Shown one piece after another: positions 49,939 to 58,837 of a DNA stretch of 64,000 nt (position 1 is the first letter of the stretch; every line of letters begins with the position of its first letter). The notes below the pieces were generated by a model. That model did no database searches. It saw nothing but the letters and a program-made list of their open reading frames with translations, and was not told the DNA's origin. The DNA is taken from positions 196,631-260,630 of the forward strand of contig JALOPZ010000002.1 in assembly GCA_025453605.1 (NCBI GenBank), in the 5' to 3' direction. The translations under genes and the position numbers were made by a program. The stretch is from Candidatus Margulisiibacteriota bacterium. GTDB lineage: Bacteria; Margulisbacteria; WOR-1; O2-12-FULL-45-9; XYB2-FULL-48-7.

Positions 49939-50773
49939 TTTAACTGAAGTAAAAGAGAAGTGCCGGACAGGCCGGTTCTTTGCCTACGATAATTGGCGCG
50001 ATAAGTTACTGGTACCACCCTCGATCTTTTTTGTCTGGCTTTTCGTTAACCTTGGCTGGTCGGGCAACGCCGTCTCCTGGCTCTCCGGCGCGGTCGCGAT
50101 CAGTGGTGGAATACTTTTGGCTGCCAACGACCAATTCCTGGTCCTGATCGGCACTTGTTCATATATTATCTTTTACTTTTTGGATTACGTTGACGGCGGC
50201 GTGGCGCGATTTAAGAACGAGGGCGGGATCGAAGGGCAGTATATCGATTGGATCATGCATGCCGTTTCCGCCGTTGCTTTGTCGGCCGGGATATTTGTCG
50301 GCGCCCTGAACCACAGCGGTGCTCCTTTCTGGCTGGTGCCTTTCGGTATTTTATTTATCCTGGCGTCGGTGCTGCAATTGGACCGCTTTGCGCTGGGGTG
50401 GTGGGCGATCTGCATGTATCGGCAGCAAAACCGGGCGAACGACCGGACCGGGCCGGCGACAGAGGCAAAAACCGACGAACGGGACGGCTCCTTACTCTGG
50501 AAGGGGATCAGGGCCGTTGCTACCGTGCTTTTCCACGAAAATTATGCCATTTACGTCTGGCCGGCGCTGGCTATTATAAATATTATCTTTGCTGGTGCCG
50601 GCCTGCCGGATTTCCGGCTGGGCCTGACTCTGCTTGGCGGGACCGTTTATTTTGCGAATGTGGTCCGGGAGATCGACCTGGTCAGCCGGCGGAAAAAACT
50701 CGGCTGGGCCTACAATAAGCTGTTCCTGTCGGTCGACAAGCCGGTCTTGCCGGCGGAGCATTTCTTTCTATGA
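49931..50773 (+). CDS. CDP-alcohol phosphatidyltransferase family protein, last catalytic Asp is His
   Basis: A 280-residue membrane enzyme with about six helices and the CDP-OH-P signature: D85-x2-D88-G-x2-A-R-x8-G102-x3-D106-x3-H110. The final Asp, which normally acts as the catalytic base, is histidine. The family joins a CDP-activated alcohol to a second alcohol, releasing CMP. Nearby, 51495 encodes a cytidylyltransferase-type fusion that could supply the CDP-alcohol, so this enzyme probably transfers a phospho-alcohol onto lipid or glycan. It overlaps neighbours by 8 and 4 nt. Confidence 0.83.
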   Translation: MISLTEVKEKCRTGRFFAYDNWRDKLLVPPSIFFVWLFVNLGWSGNAVSWLSGAVAISGGILLAANDQFLVLIGTCSYIIFYFLDYVDGGVARFKNEGGIEGQYIDWIMHAVSAVALSAGIFVGALNHSGAPFWLVPFGILFILASVLQLDRFALGWWAICMYRQQNRANDRTGPATEAKTDERDGSLLWKGIRAVATVLFHENYAIYVWPALAIINIIFAGAGLPDFRLGLTLLGGTVYFANVVREIDLVSRRKKLGWAYNKLFLSVDKPVLPAEHFFL

Positions 50774-51474
50774 GGACGAGATTAAAAGGGATAATAACGG
50801 CCGTGAAAAAGGAAGGATTATTTAGAGTTCTAAAAGAGCTGATCAGATTCCGTATATATCTGCCGGCCCGACGTCTCTACGGTCTGCTACTCGACCGTTA
50901 TTATCGGATCGATACCGAAGAGATCGCCGCCCTTGATTCGCTCGGCGTTCCGCTCACTGCCGGCGAAAGATGCGAGTCGACGCCGATCGGCGAAATGCTG
51001 AGGGTCCTAAAGCTGTTGGAGATCGGGCCAGCAGACGTGTTCCTCGATCTGGGCTGCGGGAAAGGGCGGGCCATGATCCTGGCCGGCAGCAAACCATTTA
51101 AAAAGATCGTCGGGGTCGATATCTCGGACCAACTGATCAAGATCGCCGAGCGTAATTTACAGATCATGAAACCCCGGCTGGCATGCAAAAACTACGAATT
51201 GGTCGCGGCTAATGCGCTCGATTACGAGATCCCGGCCGAGGTGACCCATCTTTATCTTTTTAACCCTTTTCCCTATCCGATCTTAGATCAAGTCTTACGC
51301 AGCGCCAGACGATCGATCAAAGAAAAACAGAGGAAAGTGACTTTTATCTATTATAATCCTAAGTATGCCCGGGAAGCGGAAAGGGACCATCGGCTTGTTA
51401 AGATCAGGAGCGTGGAATTCCCGCATTGGTCCTTATATCTGTCAAAATGCAATATTTACCAGTTAACGGCTTAA
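50770..51474 (+). CDS. SAM-dependent methyltransferase-like protein (Rossmann fold)
   Basis: A 234-residue protein. After an N-terminal helical region comes VFLDLGCGKGRAMILAG (motif I), IVGVDISDQLIKIAERNL (motif II) and YLFNPFPYPILDQVL near motif IV, resembling histone-Dot1-type or DUF-type methyltransferases found in polysaccharide loci. The NPFP motif hints at N- or amine methylation by analogy with NPPY enzymes, but this is weak. It sits between the CDP-alcohol transferase and the CTP-transferase fusion, so methylation of an amino-alcohol headgroup is a reasonable guess. Confidence 0.7.
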   Translation: MRTRLKGIITAVKKEGLFRVLKELIRFRIYLPARRLYGLLLDRYYRIDTEEIAALDSLGVPLTAGERCESTPIGEMLRVLKLLEIGPADVFLDLGCGKGRAMILAGSKPFKKIVGVDISDQLIKIAERNLQIMKPRLACKNYELVAANALDYEIPAEVTHLYLFNPFPYPILDQVLRSARRSIKEKQRKVTFIYYNPKYAREAERDHRLVKIRSVEFPHWSLYLSKCNIYQLTA

Positions 51475-51494
51475 GGAAGATCAGGAGGCAATAA

Positions 51495-53309
51495 ATGCAA
51501 GCGGTCATATTGGCGGCAGGGATGGGGAAAAGGTTGGGTGATTTGACCCAAAACTCGACGAAATGCATGGTCCCGTTCAACGGCCGGCGGCTGGTCGAGT
51601 ACACGCTGGACGCCATTGTCGCCGCCGGGTCGGTTGAGCGGGTCATCATCGTCGTCGGCCACGGCGCCGACGAGGTCAAGAAGTTTCTCGGTAAAGATTA
51701 TAAGGGGCTAACCATCGAATATGTCTTGAACCCGGTTTACGATACTACCAACAATATCTATTCGCTATTCCTGGCCAAAAAATATCTAGAGAGTGACGAT
51801 ACTATCCTCCTGGAAAGCGATCTGATCTTTGATCCCAGCATTATCGGCGACTTGATCAGGGAAAAATCCGCCAATGTCGCGGTGGTCGCCAAGCACGAGC
51901 CGTGGATGGATGGAACGGTCGCCCTGTTGGACGAAACCGGGCACGTCGCGAATTATATCGCCAAGAAAGAATTCAACTGGGCCCAGGCCGGCAAGTACTA
52001 TAAAACGGTTAATATCTACAAGTTCTCACGGGAGTTCTGTAAAAATAAGTTCGTTCCTTTTTTAGCGGCTTACATAAGTTCTAACGGCAAGAATAGCTAC
52101 TACGAAGAAGTGTTCAAACTGCTGACTTTTATCGATCCCGACGGCTTAAAGGCGCTGCCGGTCGGAGATAAGCTGTGGTATGAGATCGACGATCTGCAGG
52201 ACCTCGATATCGCTTCCGTCCTGTTCGCTAAAGAGTCGGACCGTGTCGTTCTGATGCAAAAAAGATACGGCGGTTACTGGCGTTTCCCTAAACTCAAAGA
52301 CTTTTGCTATCTGGTCAACCCGTATTTTCCGCCCGCCCGGCTGATCGCGGAACTCAAAGAAAATTTCCCGGTTTTACTGACCCAGTATCCTTCCGGCCTG
52401 AATATCCAGGACTTGCTGGCGGCCAAGCTATTCGGCTGCGACGCGAACCAGATCCTGGTCGGCAACGGCGCCGCGGAGCTGATCAAAGGGTTGATCCCCG
52501 ACTTGCGGGGGAATATCGGCGTCCCGTTCCCGACGTTCAACGAATACCACGAAACGATCAGGAACGGTAAATTGGTCGAGTTTCAGCCGCAGAATGACGA
52601 TTTTAGCTATACGGCCCAGGAACTAAGCTCTTTCTGCACGCGGCAAAATATTGCCGCCCTGGTTCTGATCAACCCGGATAACCCTTCCGGGCATTCTTTG
52701 CCTAAAGAAGATGTCCTCTGGTTGGCCAAAGAATTAGGCAAAGCAGGCAAATTGCTGATCCTGGACGAGTCGTTCGTCGATTTTGTGGATGGGTCTTTGC
52801 AGAATAGTTTGATCGATCACGCAATCTTGCGCCAGAACCGGAATCTGGTTGTTGTTAAAAGCATCAGTAAATCTTACGGCGTCCCCGGTCTCCGTTTAGG
52901 AGTGATGGCGACGGCCAATACGGAGCTGCTAACCGCCACGCGCGATACACTATCGATCTGGAACATCAATTCGTTCGGGGAATATTTCCTGCAGATCATC
53001 GGCAAATACGCGGCGGATTATACTATAGCCTGCGCCGCGCTGGTCAAAGAGCGGGAGAGGCTTTATAACGGACTCAAGAAAATCGACTATTTGCGGCCCC
53101 TCCGCTCTTACGCCAATTATATTTTCTGCGAAGTTAAGGGCAGCCTATCGTCCGCCGAACTGACGGCGCGGCTGCTTAACCGCGATTCACTTTTTATCAA
53201 GGATTGCCGGGGGAAAAAGGGGATCGGCGAGCGCTCCTTCGTCCGGTTTGCCGTCCGCGACGAGAAAGACAACGATCAGCTGCTCGCCGCGCTGGGGAGA
53301 ATGAAATGA
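51495..53309 (+). CDS. nucleotidyltransferase fused to CobD/HisC-like PLP domain
   Basis: A 604-residue bifunctional protein. Residues 1-235 are a LicC-like nucleotidyltransferase (ILAAGMGKRLGDLTQNSTKC, LLESDLIFDP, IDDLQDLDIA). Residues about 270-604 are a class I PLP domain: GNGAAELIKGL, LINPDNPSG, LLILDESFVDF and the PLP lysine K459 in SKSYGVPGLRLG, closest in look to HisC and threonine-phosphate decarboxylase CobD. The combination recalls FrbH-type fusions that attach CMP and then decarboxylate an amino acid. Here it could make a CDP-amino alcohol from phosphoserine or phosphothreonine for the transferase at 49931. Confidence 0.82.
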   Translation: MQAVILAAGMGKRLGDLTQNSTKCMVPFNGRRLVEYTLDAIVAAGSVERVIIVVGHGADEVKKFLGKDYKGLTIEYVLNPVYDTTNNIYSLFLAKKYLESDDTILLESDLIFDPSIIGDLIREKSANVAVVAKHEPWMDGTVALLDETGHVANYIAKKEFNWAQAGKYYKTVNIYKFSREFCKNKFVPFLAAYISSNGKNSYYEEVFKLLTFIDPDGLKALPVGDKLWYEIDDLQDLDIASVLFAKESDRVVLMQKRYGGYWRFPKLKDFCYLVNPYFPPARLIAELKENFPVLLTQYPSGLNIQDLLAAKLFGCDANQILVGNGAAELIKGLIPDLRGNIGVPFPTFNEYHETIRNGKLVEFQPQNDDFSYTAQELSSFCTRQNIAALVLINPDNPSGHSLPKEDVLWLAKELGKAGKLLILDESFVDFVDGSLQNSLIDHAILRQNRNLVVVKSISKSYGVPGLRLGVMATANTELLTATRDTLSIWNINSFGEYFLQIIGKYAADYTIACAALVKERERLYNGLKKIDYLRPLRSYANYIFCEVKGSLSSAELTARLLNRDSLFIKDCRGKKGIGERSFVRFAVRDEKDNDQLLAALGRMK

Positions 53310-54196
53310 ATATTATGATCACCGGCGGGACCGGCCTTTTGGGTAAAGCGCTGATCGACAGCAAAGAGCGGGACGACGAAGTGCTGGTCACCTATCTTGG
53401 CAACTACACGGTGCCGGACCAGGGCGAAATCAAGTATCTGAAACTCGATATCCTTGACCAGGCAGGACACGAAAAGATCTTCCGGGAATTTAAGCCGGAA
53501 GTAGTTATCCATACCGCTAGCATAGGCAGCCCCGATTACGCGGAACAGCACCAGGAGCTGACCTGGTCGATCAACGTCGATGGGACAGATAAGCTGGCGG
53601 AACTGTGCGATCGCCACGGGGCCAGGTTGATCTATATCTCTTCGAACGGGATTTACGACGGCGACCAGGCGCCGTACAGCGAAGACGCCATCGCCCGGCC
53701 GATCAACTATTACGGCCGGACCAAGCTGGAAGGGGAGCGGCGCGCGCTCAAAGCCAGGAATCTGCCGGCGATCGTCCGGCCGATCCTAATGTATGGCTGG
53801 AACAATACCTACGAGCGGGACAACATCGTCTCGATGTCGCTCAAGAAATTCAACAAGGGAGAAACGGTCAAGGCTTATGACGACGTTTTTTCCAATTCGC
53901 TCCTTGCCGACGAATGCGCCCGGGCGATCTGGCGGATCATAGAAACCAAGGCGACCGGCGCCTTTAACATCGCGGGGGCGGAACGGGCGAGTATTTATGC
54001 TCTCCTCAGGACGGCGGCCAAAATATTTGGCTTTGCTGAGGACCTGGTCAAACCGGTCAAGCAGGGATATTTTAACGAATTGGTCAAGCGACCGGTCGAT
54101 ACGTCTTATGACACGACAAAAATGGAAAAAGTCTTGAAGATCGCTCCTTTATCCCTGGTCGAAGGGTTAACGCGCATGAAGGCCGCCCAAAAATGA
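53306..54196 (+). CDS. extended SDR, RmlD-like NDP-sugar reductase
   Basis: A 296-residue extended SDR: MITGGTGLLGKALI (4-17), the LDILDQAGHEKIF region, VVIHTASIGSPDYAE, SSNGIYDG with catalytic Ser, YYGRTKLEGE (YxxxK) and RPILMYGWNN. This is the RmlD/dTDP-4-dehydrorhamnose reductase branch, but no rmlABC genes are in the window, so another keto sugar is likely. ATG at 53306 overlaps the fusion's stop (ATGA); a longer upstream frame lies inside the fusion gene. Confidence 0.83.
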   Translation: MNIMITGGTGLLGKALIDSKERDDEVLVTYLGNYTVPDQGEIKYLKLDILDQAGHEKIFREFKPEVVIHTASIGSPDYAEQHQELTWSINVDGTDKLAELCDRHGARLIYISSNGIYDGDQAPYSEDAIARPINYYGRTKLEGERRALKARNLPAIVRPILMYGWNNTYERDNIVSMSLKKFNKGETVKAYDDVFSNSLLADECARAIWRIIETKATGAFNIAGAERASIYALLRTAAKIFGFAEDLVKPVKQGYFNELVKRPVDTSYDTTKMEKVLKIAPLSLVEGLTRMKAAQK

Positions 54197-55272
54197 AGAA
54201 AAAGGTCCTGATCAATTCACCGCGGTTTTATGGGATCGACGAAGCGATCCGGGAAGCGTTTGAGCAAGCCGGGTTCGAGGCCGTCCTCTTGAATTACGGC
54301 ACCAAAACGACGCTGCAGGAGAAGCTGGCGCGCCAGCTCGGCCTAAAACTGCCGTTGTTAAAACCGCTCTTAAACCCGATCTTAAAATATTACCTTGGTA
54401 AAGAAAACCGGGAACTTTTGGCCGCCGTCAGGCGGGAGAGGCCTGACCTTATCTTCATTATTAAAGGGGATCATCTCTTCCCTGAGACATTACGAAAGAT
54501 AAAAAGCGCTACAAACGTTCCGGTAGTGTCATATATCTGGGATGATCCGTTTTATTCGTATGCAGGCATTTTTGCCGATGATTATCGACGGACTAACTTT
54601 GCCCAGGGTATGCCCTTGTATGATTATATTTTTGTTTATGATACTTACTACGTTGAGCAGATCAGGCAAAAAGGGATCGACCGCGTTTCATATTTACCGT
54701 TAGCGACTGACCCGCAAAGATATGGTCAAATAAAGGTTAGCGCGGCTGAAAAAAAGGAATTTGGCTATGATCTTTGTTTTGTTGGTGCGCCTCACCCAAA
54801 CAGGGTGGAGATTATGGAAAGCTTAAAACAATATGACCTTGGTGTTTTTGGCGATGGCTGGGTTAAGTATTTTATGGATCAAGGGCAAAAAGTACCTGCT
54901 TATTATAAAGGCCTAGCCGCGGGAGAAAAGGTCCTGAAGCTCTATCTTTCCTCCAGGATCGCATTGAATGTCCATGATCCGGAAGCTAAAGAAGGTTTGA
55001 ATACCAGAACTTTTGATATCCTGGCCAGCGGCGCCTCTGAACTGGTTGACTACCAGAAAAACCTGGACCTGCACTTCCAGGTCGGGGAAGAGATCGCTGC
55101 CTTTAGGGACAAACAGGAGCTACTTAAACTGGTACAGAGTTATTTGAGCAATGACGCACTGTTGAAGGAGATATCAAATAAAGGGAAACGACGGGTGCTA
55201 AACGAACATACCTGGTTCAATCGGGTTAATAGCGCGATCAAAACGCTAAGCGAGCAGGGCATATGGAACTAA
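54193..55272 (+). CDS. CgeB-like glycosyltransferase (GT-B)
   Basis: A 359-residue protein with KVLINSPRFYGIDEAIREAFEQ at the N-terminus, LIFIIKGDHLFPETLRKI, the domain-linking VSYLPLATDPQRY, LCFVGAPHPNRVEIM and the C-terminal LNVHDPEAKEGLNTRTFDILASG, which is the acceptor/donor signature of CgeB and related spore-coat or flagellar glycosyltransferases. Base composition changes inside the gene: ends are GC-rich like the neighbours, while about 54480-54900 is clearly AT-richer, suggesting recombination. Overlaps by 4 nt upstream and 10 nt downstream. Confidence 0.8.
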   Translation: MKKKVLINSPRFYGIDEAIREAFEQAGFEAVLLNYGTKTTLQEKLARQLGLKLPLLKPLLNPILKYYLGKENRELLAAVRRERPDLIFIIKGDHLFPETLRKIKSATNVPVVSYIWDDPFYSYAGIFADDYRRTNFAQGMPLYDYIFVYDTYYVEQIRQKGIDRVSYLPLATDPQRYGQIKVSAAEKKEFGYDLCFVGAPHPNRVEIMESLKQYDLGVFGDGWVKYFMDQGQKVPAYYKGLAAGEKVLKLYLSSRIALNVHDPEAKEGLNTRTFDILASGASELVDYQKNLDLHFQVGEEIAAFRDKQELLKLVQSYLSNDALLKEISNKGKRRVLNEHTWFNRVNSAIKTLSEQGIWN

Positions 55273-56246
55273 AGTGGACAACCGGAGAAGTCCGTTATTT
55301 TCGCCTGGGCCGGCACGCTTTGTTGGCGGCTCTGAAACTTTTAGAAACCAAGCAAGGCGACGCTGTCTTGGTGCCGGCCTTTATCTGCCGTGATCTGCTG
55401 GCGCCGATCTATGCTGCCGGGGCGATTCCGGTCTTTTATGATGTCGACCGGCGGTTGCGGCCCGTTGCTCTGCCCGAGGCGCAAAATGTCCGGGCTGTCT
55501 TAGCGGTTAATTATTTTGGTTTCCCGCAGGAACTGGCGCCGTTTCGTGCTTATTGCGCCAGGCACAACGCCGCCCTGATCGAAGACAACGCCCACGGGTT
55601 CTTAAGCCGGGACGCTGCCGGTGCGCTCTTGGGGGAACGAGGGGACCTGAGTATTTTTAGCCTGCGCAAGACCCTGGTAATACCGGATGGCGGTGCCCTA
55701 GCGGTGAACAAACCGGAGTGGCGCTCCCGTCTCGAGGTGCAGTTGCCGTGCAGTTCGCGCGCTTTGCCGCTCGGTTATCGGGCCCGCTACGCTCTGTCCC
55801 AGATCCAACGCCGCACTGGGATCAATATTTTACTGCTGTCCCAAAAGATGGTTCGTCTTGTCCGTCGCTTCCGCACGGGAGAAGCGCTGCCGGTTTCCGC
55901 TCCGGAGAGTGAGTCCCAGCTGCCGGCCAACCCGGAACCGCATTGCCGCAGCTTGGAGCTGATCGCCAAATTTGAGGCGGCGGCCGAAGTGACAAGAAGA
56001 AGAACGCTCTACAAAAGATTGCATCATCTTTTGGCTAAGGAAGGCGTTGAGCCGATCTTCGGTGATCTGTCCGATGGGGTGGCTCCATATGGATATCCAT
56101 TTTATGCGGATCGCAACAAGGCCGATAAAGTGAAGAATATCGCAGCTGGTTTGGGCCTGGATTGTGTAAAATGGCCCGATCTGCCCGCAGCCGTAGAACC
56201 GCTGGCCCCAGAACACTATCAATCAGCAAGGGTGGTAATTATATGA
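55263..56246 (+). CDS. short DegT/DnrJ-like PLP aminotransferase
   Basis: A 327-residue protein of the DegT fold, shorter than the usual 370-400. DAVLVPAFICRDLLAPIYAAG, PVFYDVDRRLRPVAL, IEDNAHGFLS and FSLRKTLVIPDGGALAVNK (with the PLP lysine after SLR) are present, but the C-terminal substrate domain is compact and the internal insert of typical members is missing. It lies beside the FemAB-like gene (4-nt overlap). It probably aminates a sugar or another small keto compound. Confidence 0.75.
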   Translation: MELKWTTGEVRYFRLGRHALLAALKLLETKQGDAVLVPAFICRDLLAPIYAAGAIPVFYDVDRRLRPVALPEAQNVRAVLAVNYFGFPQELAPFRAYCARHNAALIEDNAHGFLSRDAAGALLGERGDLSIFSLRKTLVIPDGGALAVNKPEWRSRLEVQLPCSSRALPLGYRARYALSQIQRRTGINILLLSQKMVRLVRRFRTGEALPVSAPESESQLPANPEPHCRSLELIAKFEAAAEVTRRRTLYKRLHHLLAKEGVEPIFGDLSDGVAPYGYPFYADRNKADKVKNIAAGLGLDCVKWPDLPAAVEPLAPEHYQSARVVII

Positions 56247-57250
56247 CCTGGGAAATAATTGACAGCGAGAGACGCTCTGACTGGACCAGCTGGATAAAGC
56301 AGATCCCGCAGGCCACTGTTTACCAGCAATGGGGTTGGGGTGATTTTAAGGGGGGGAGTGGCGGGGGTACGCTTCGTCTGGTCGCGCGCACAAAAACCGG
56401 TGTTCCGGTGGGCTTAGCTCAGGCTTTTGTCCGGAAAATGCCTGGCGGCATGAAGTTTATCTGGATCCCTGGCGGGCCTTTGTGTCTCAATGGTGATGTT
56501 TCTTCCGATCTGATGGCGGCTTTGGTCAGGGACCTGGAGAAGGCCGTGGGGCGTTGTTATCTGCGATGCAATTTTATGGAACCGCTTAATGACGCGAATA
56601 ACAGCGACCTTGCCAAATATATGAGCCGTCCCGCGGTGCGAATGCTGAGCGGATACTCGGTTTTTCTTGATCTTAACGACAATGAAGATCTCTGGCTGAA
56701 AAAAATGGAAAAAAAACACCGCTACTACGTTCGCCATTCCCGCAAGAACAATATTGAATGGCAATATGGGAATGACGATAACATCCTGCGCTCTCTGGCT
56801 GACCTCTCCGAGATACTGGTCAGAGATAAGGGATTGAATTTCAGCCTTTTTAGTTATGAGCAATTGGTCGAGCTGCGGCGCCATTTGGCTGATTCAGTAA
56901 AAGTGATCGTCGGCCGCTTTGAAGGAGAGCCTATTACGGCGGCGATGGTCCTTACCCAGTCAAACCGGGGGCATTACAGTACCGCAGCCACGACTGGGCG
57001 GGGGAGGGATATGAACGCCGCTTATGCCATGCTGGCCGAACTGCGCATCCGTCTCCGCAATGATGGGATCACCTTGCTTGATTTTGGCGGGATCGCTCCT
57101 CGCGATAAAAGTTGCCAGGGTGTAAATCATTTTAAGCTTGGTTTTGGGGGAGAGGTTGTCGAATATCTTGGGGAATGGGAAGCCGGCAGCCGGTTGGCCA
57201 GGTTTTTGGGTAATTTAGCGGTCCGGATAAAACGCGGTGGGATGGGATGA
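56243..57250 (+). CDS. FemAB-like GNAT-fold aminoacyltransferase
   Basis: A 335-residue protein of the FemABX/BioF2-like double-GNAT fold. Features: QATVYQQWGWGDFKG near the N-terminus, LWLKKMEKKHRYYVRHSRKN (the typical basic W..K..kk.R..vR.a.k segment), VKVIVGRFEGEPITAAMVL and LLDFGGIAPRDKSCQGVNHFKLGFGG. Classical members transfer amino acids from aminoacyl-tRNA to lipid II; members in polysaccharide loci may aminoacylate glycans. ATG at 56243 overlaps the previous stop. Confidence 0.82.
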   Translation: MTWEIIDSERRSDWTSWIKQIPQATVYQQWGWGDFKGGSGGGTLRLVARTKTGVPVGLAQAFVRKMPGGMKFIWIPGGPLCLNGDVSSDLMAALVRDLEKAVGRCYLRCNFMEPLNDANNSDLAKYMSRPAVRMLSGYSVFLDLNDNEDLWLKKMEKKHRYYVRHSRKNNIEWQYGNDDNILRSLADLSEILVRDKGLNFSLFSYEQLVELRRHLADSVKVIVGRFEGEPITAAMVLTQSNRGHYSTAATTGRGRDMNAAYAMLAELRIRLRNDGITLLDFGGIAPRDKSCQGVNHFKLGFGGEVVEYLGEWEAGSRLARFLGNLAVRIKRGGMG

Positions 57251-57260
57251 GGTTATAGCA

Positions 57261-58010
57261 ATGAAAGGTAGGCGCCGTTATTATGGCTCGTTAATTAGTT
57301 CGGTTTATGGAATTTATCAGCGACTTGCCCGGGCGCCAAAAGGATTTCGTATCCTTATGTATCATGCGGTCGGTTCAAAAGTTCCCGGAGATATTTACGG
57401 TCTCTACAATATTTCCCCGGAACTGTTTAAAGAGCAGATGCGCAATGTTTCCGGATCAGCTTTGAAGGAAGTTACCCGCTTGCACGAAATGACAGGGCAA
57501 GGTCTGGCAATTACTTTTGATGATGGTTTTAGGGACAACTTGGAGGTTGCCGCTCCGGTCCTTGCCGAGCTTGGGCTCCCCTTTACGGTCTTTGTTACTC
57601 CCCATTTTGTTTTGTCCGGCCAACTGCATTATCTTTCAGTCGCGGGTCTTAGGGAACTGGCGGCTGTTCCCGGGGCATCTATTGGCGCCCACGGCTATTC
57701 CCATTGTCGGCTGACCGAGTGCGATAACGGTCAATTACAGGAAGAATTGGTGCGCAGTCGTCAGTGGCTTGAGGATGCTATTGGCCGATCTGTTACGACC
57801 ATGTCGTACCCTCACGGGGCAGTCGATCAACGGGTCCGTAAGGCCGCTGCGGCCGCCGGTTACAGTCTCGCGGCCGGCAGCAGATCCGGCTCTAATCTGT
57901 CCGGTTATGACCCTTTCTGTCTCGCCAGAACGGCCATCTGGGCGCAGGATGACCTTCGGGTCTTCCAGTCTAAGCTGGCGGGAGACTGGGATTGGTTAAA
58001 ATGGCGGTAA
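57261..58010 (+). CDS. polysaccharide deacetylase (NodB/CE4)
   Basis: A 249-residue metal-dependent deacetylase: FRILMYHAVG, the metal-binding TFDDGFRDN (first catalytic Asp base and metal Asp), GAHGYSHCRLTE (H-x3-H) and SYPHGAVDQR. It would remove N- or O-acetyl groups from the growing glycan. No signal peptide, only a weakly hydrophobic N-terminus, so a cytoplasmic-face or atypically anchored location is possible. ATG at 57261 is preferred to an in-frame GTG at 57237 that lies within the previous gene. Confidence 0.85.
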   Translation: MKGRRRYYGSLISSVYGIYQRLARAPKGFRILMYHAVGSKVPGDIYGLYNISPELFKEQMRNVSGSALKEVTRLHEMTGQGLAITFDDGFRDNLEVAAPVLAELGLPFTVFVTPHFVLSGQLHYLSVAGLRELAAVPGASIGAHGYSHCRLTECDNGQLQEELVRSRQWLEDAIGRSVTTMSYPHGAVDQRVRKAAAAAGYSLAAGSRSGSNLSGYDPFCLARTAIWAQDDLRVFQSKLAGDWDWLKWR

Positions 58011-58837
58011 CGGTCGTTATTCCGGCTTACAAATGCGCGGGGACGCTCCGCCGGGCGATCGATTCGATCGTCAACCAGACCCACCCGGTCGACGAGATAA
58101 TCGTGGTCGATGACTGTTCGCCCGACGGAGCGGAGATCAAAAAGATCGCGGAAAACTTTCCCCGCGTTAAATATATTCGTAATCAGGAAAATCTCGGCTT
58201 AGCCGGCTCGCGTAATGTCGGTTTGTACGCCGCCCGGAGCGGGGCCGTCGCTTTTTTGGACGCCGACGACGAATCGCACCCGCAAAGGATAGAGTTCCAG
58301 CTTAGATATCTGACCCCCGGTTCGGTCGTAACTTGTAACGTACTGCGCCTTGCTCCCGACGCTGCGCCCAGCTATAGCCACTATACAAAAGCGCGGGTAA
58401 AAACTAATTTCTCTCCGGTTAAAAACGCTTTGTTCAACCGGATCACCGGGGCGGCGTTGATGGGGGAGACGGATTTGCTAAGACAAGTCGGTGGCTACGA
58501 CCAACAGCTCCGCGCGTCCGAGGATCTTGACCTCTATTTGCGGCTGCTTAACCAGGGCTACAAAGTGAAAAAGATCCTGCTGCCGCTGTATGTCTATTAT
58601 GATAACGCGGCTGGCTTGAGCAAGGACAGGTTGAAGGTATGGCGGTCTTACGTTAAAGTGATCAAGAAGTTCGTTAAGGCTAGATTTGGTCCCGCCGTTA
58701 CTTGGCGCTCCGCGCTCTTTTGGTCGCTGGTGCTAGGCAAGGAATGGATGCGTTCGTTAATTATCAAGAGCAAGGATCTGCGACAAGCCGTGATAGGCGA
58801 AGTCTGGCGTATTTTTAGAGCTGACACTAAATTATGA
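58001..58837 (+). CDS. glycosyltransferase family 2
   Basis: A 278-residue GT-A enzyme: AVTVVIPAYKCAGTLRRAIDSIVNQTHP, VVDDCSPDG, YIRNQENLGLAGSRNVGL and AFLDADDESHPQRI (DxD-type metal site), followed by GGYDQQLRASEDLDLYLRL with the catalytic ED. Full length for the family. The ATG at 58001 lies 10 nt inside the deacetylase; TTG at 57992 is a less likely start. Adds one sugar of the module E repeat unit. Confidence 0.87.
   Translation: MAVTVVIPAYKCAGTLRRAIDSIVNQTHPVDEIIVVDDCSPDGAEIKKIAENFPRVKYIRNQENLGLAGSRNVGLYAARSGAVAFLDADDESHPQRIEFQLRYLTPGSVVTCNVLRLAPDAAPSYSHYTKARVKTNFSPVKNALFNRITGAALMGETDLLRQVGGYDQQLRASEDLDLYLRLLNQGYKVKKILLPLYVYYDNAAGLSKDRLKVWRSYVKVIKKFVKARFGPAVTWRSALFWSLVLGKEWMRSLIIKSKDLRQAVIGEVWRIFRADTKL

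Noticed and set aside
51495..53309. PntC-type phosphonate (2-aminoethylphosphonate) biosynthesis
   Set aside because: No PEP mutase or phosphonopyruvate decarboxylase in the window, and the PLP domain looks like HisC/CobD class I rather than PhnW-like class V. Not excluded if pepM lies elsewhere.
53306..54196. dTDP-rhamnose pathway (rmlD)
   Set aside because: No rmlA, rmlB or rmlC in the window; only the general reductase family is supported.
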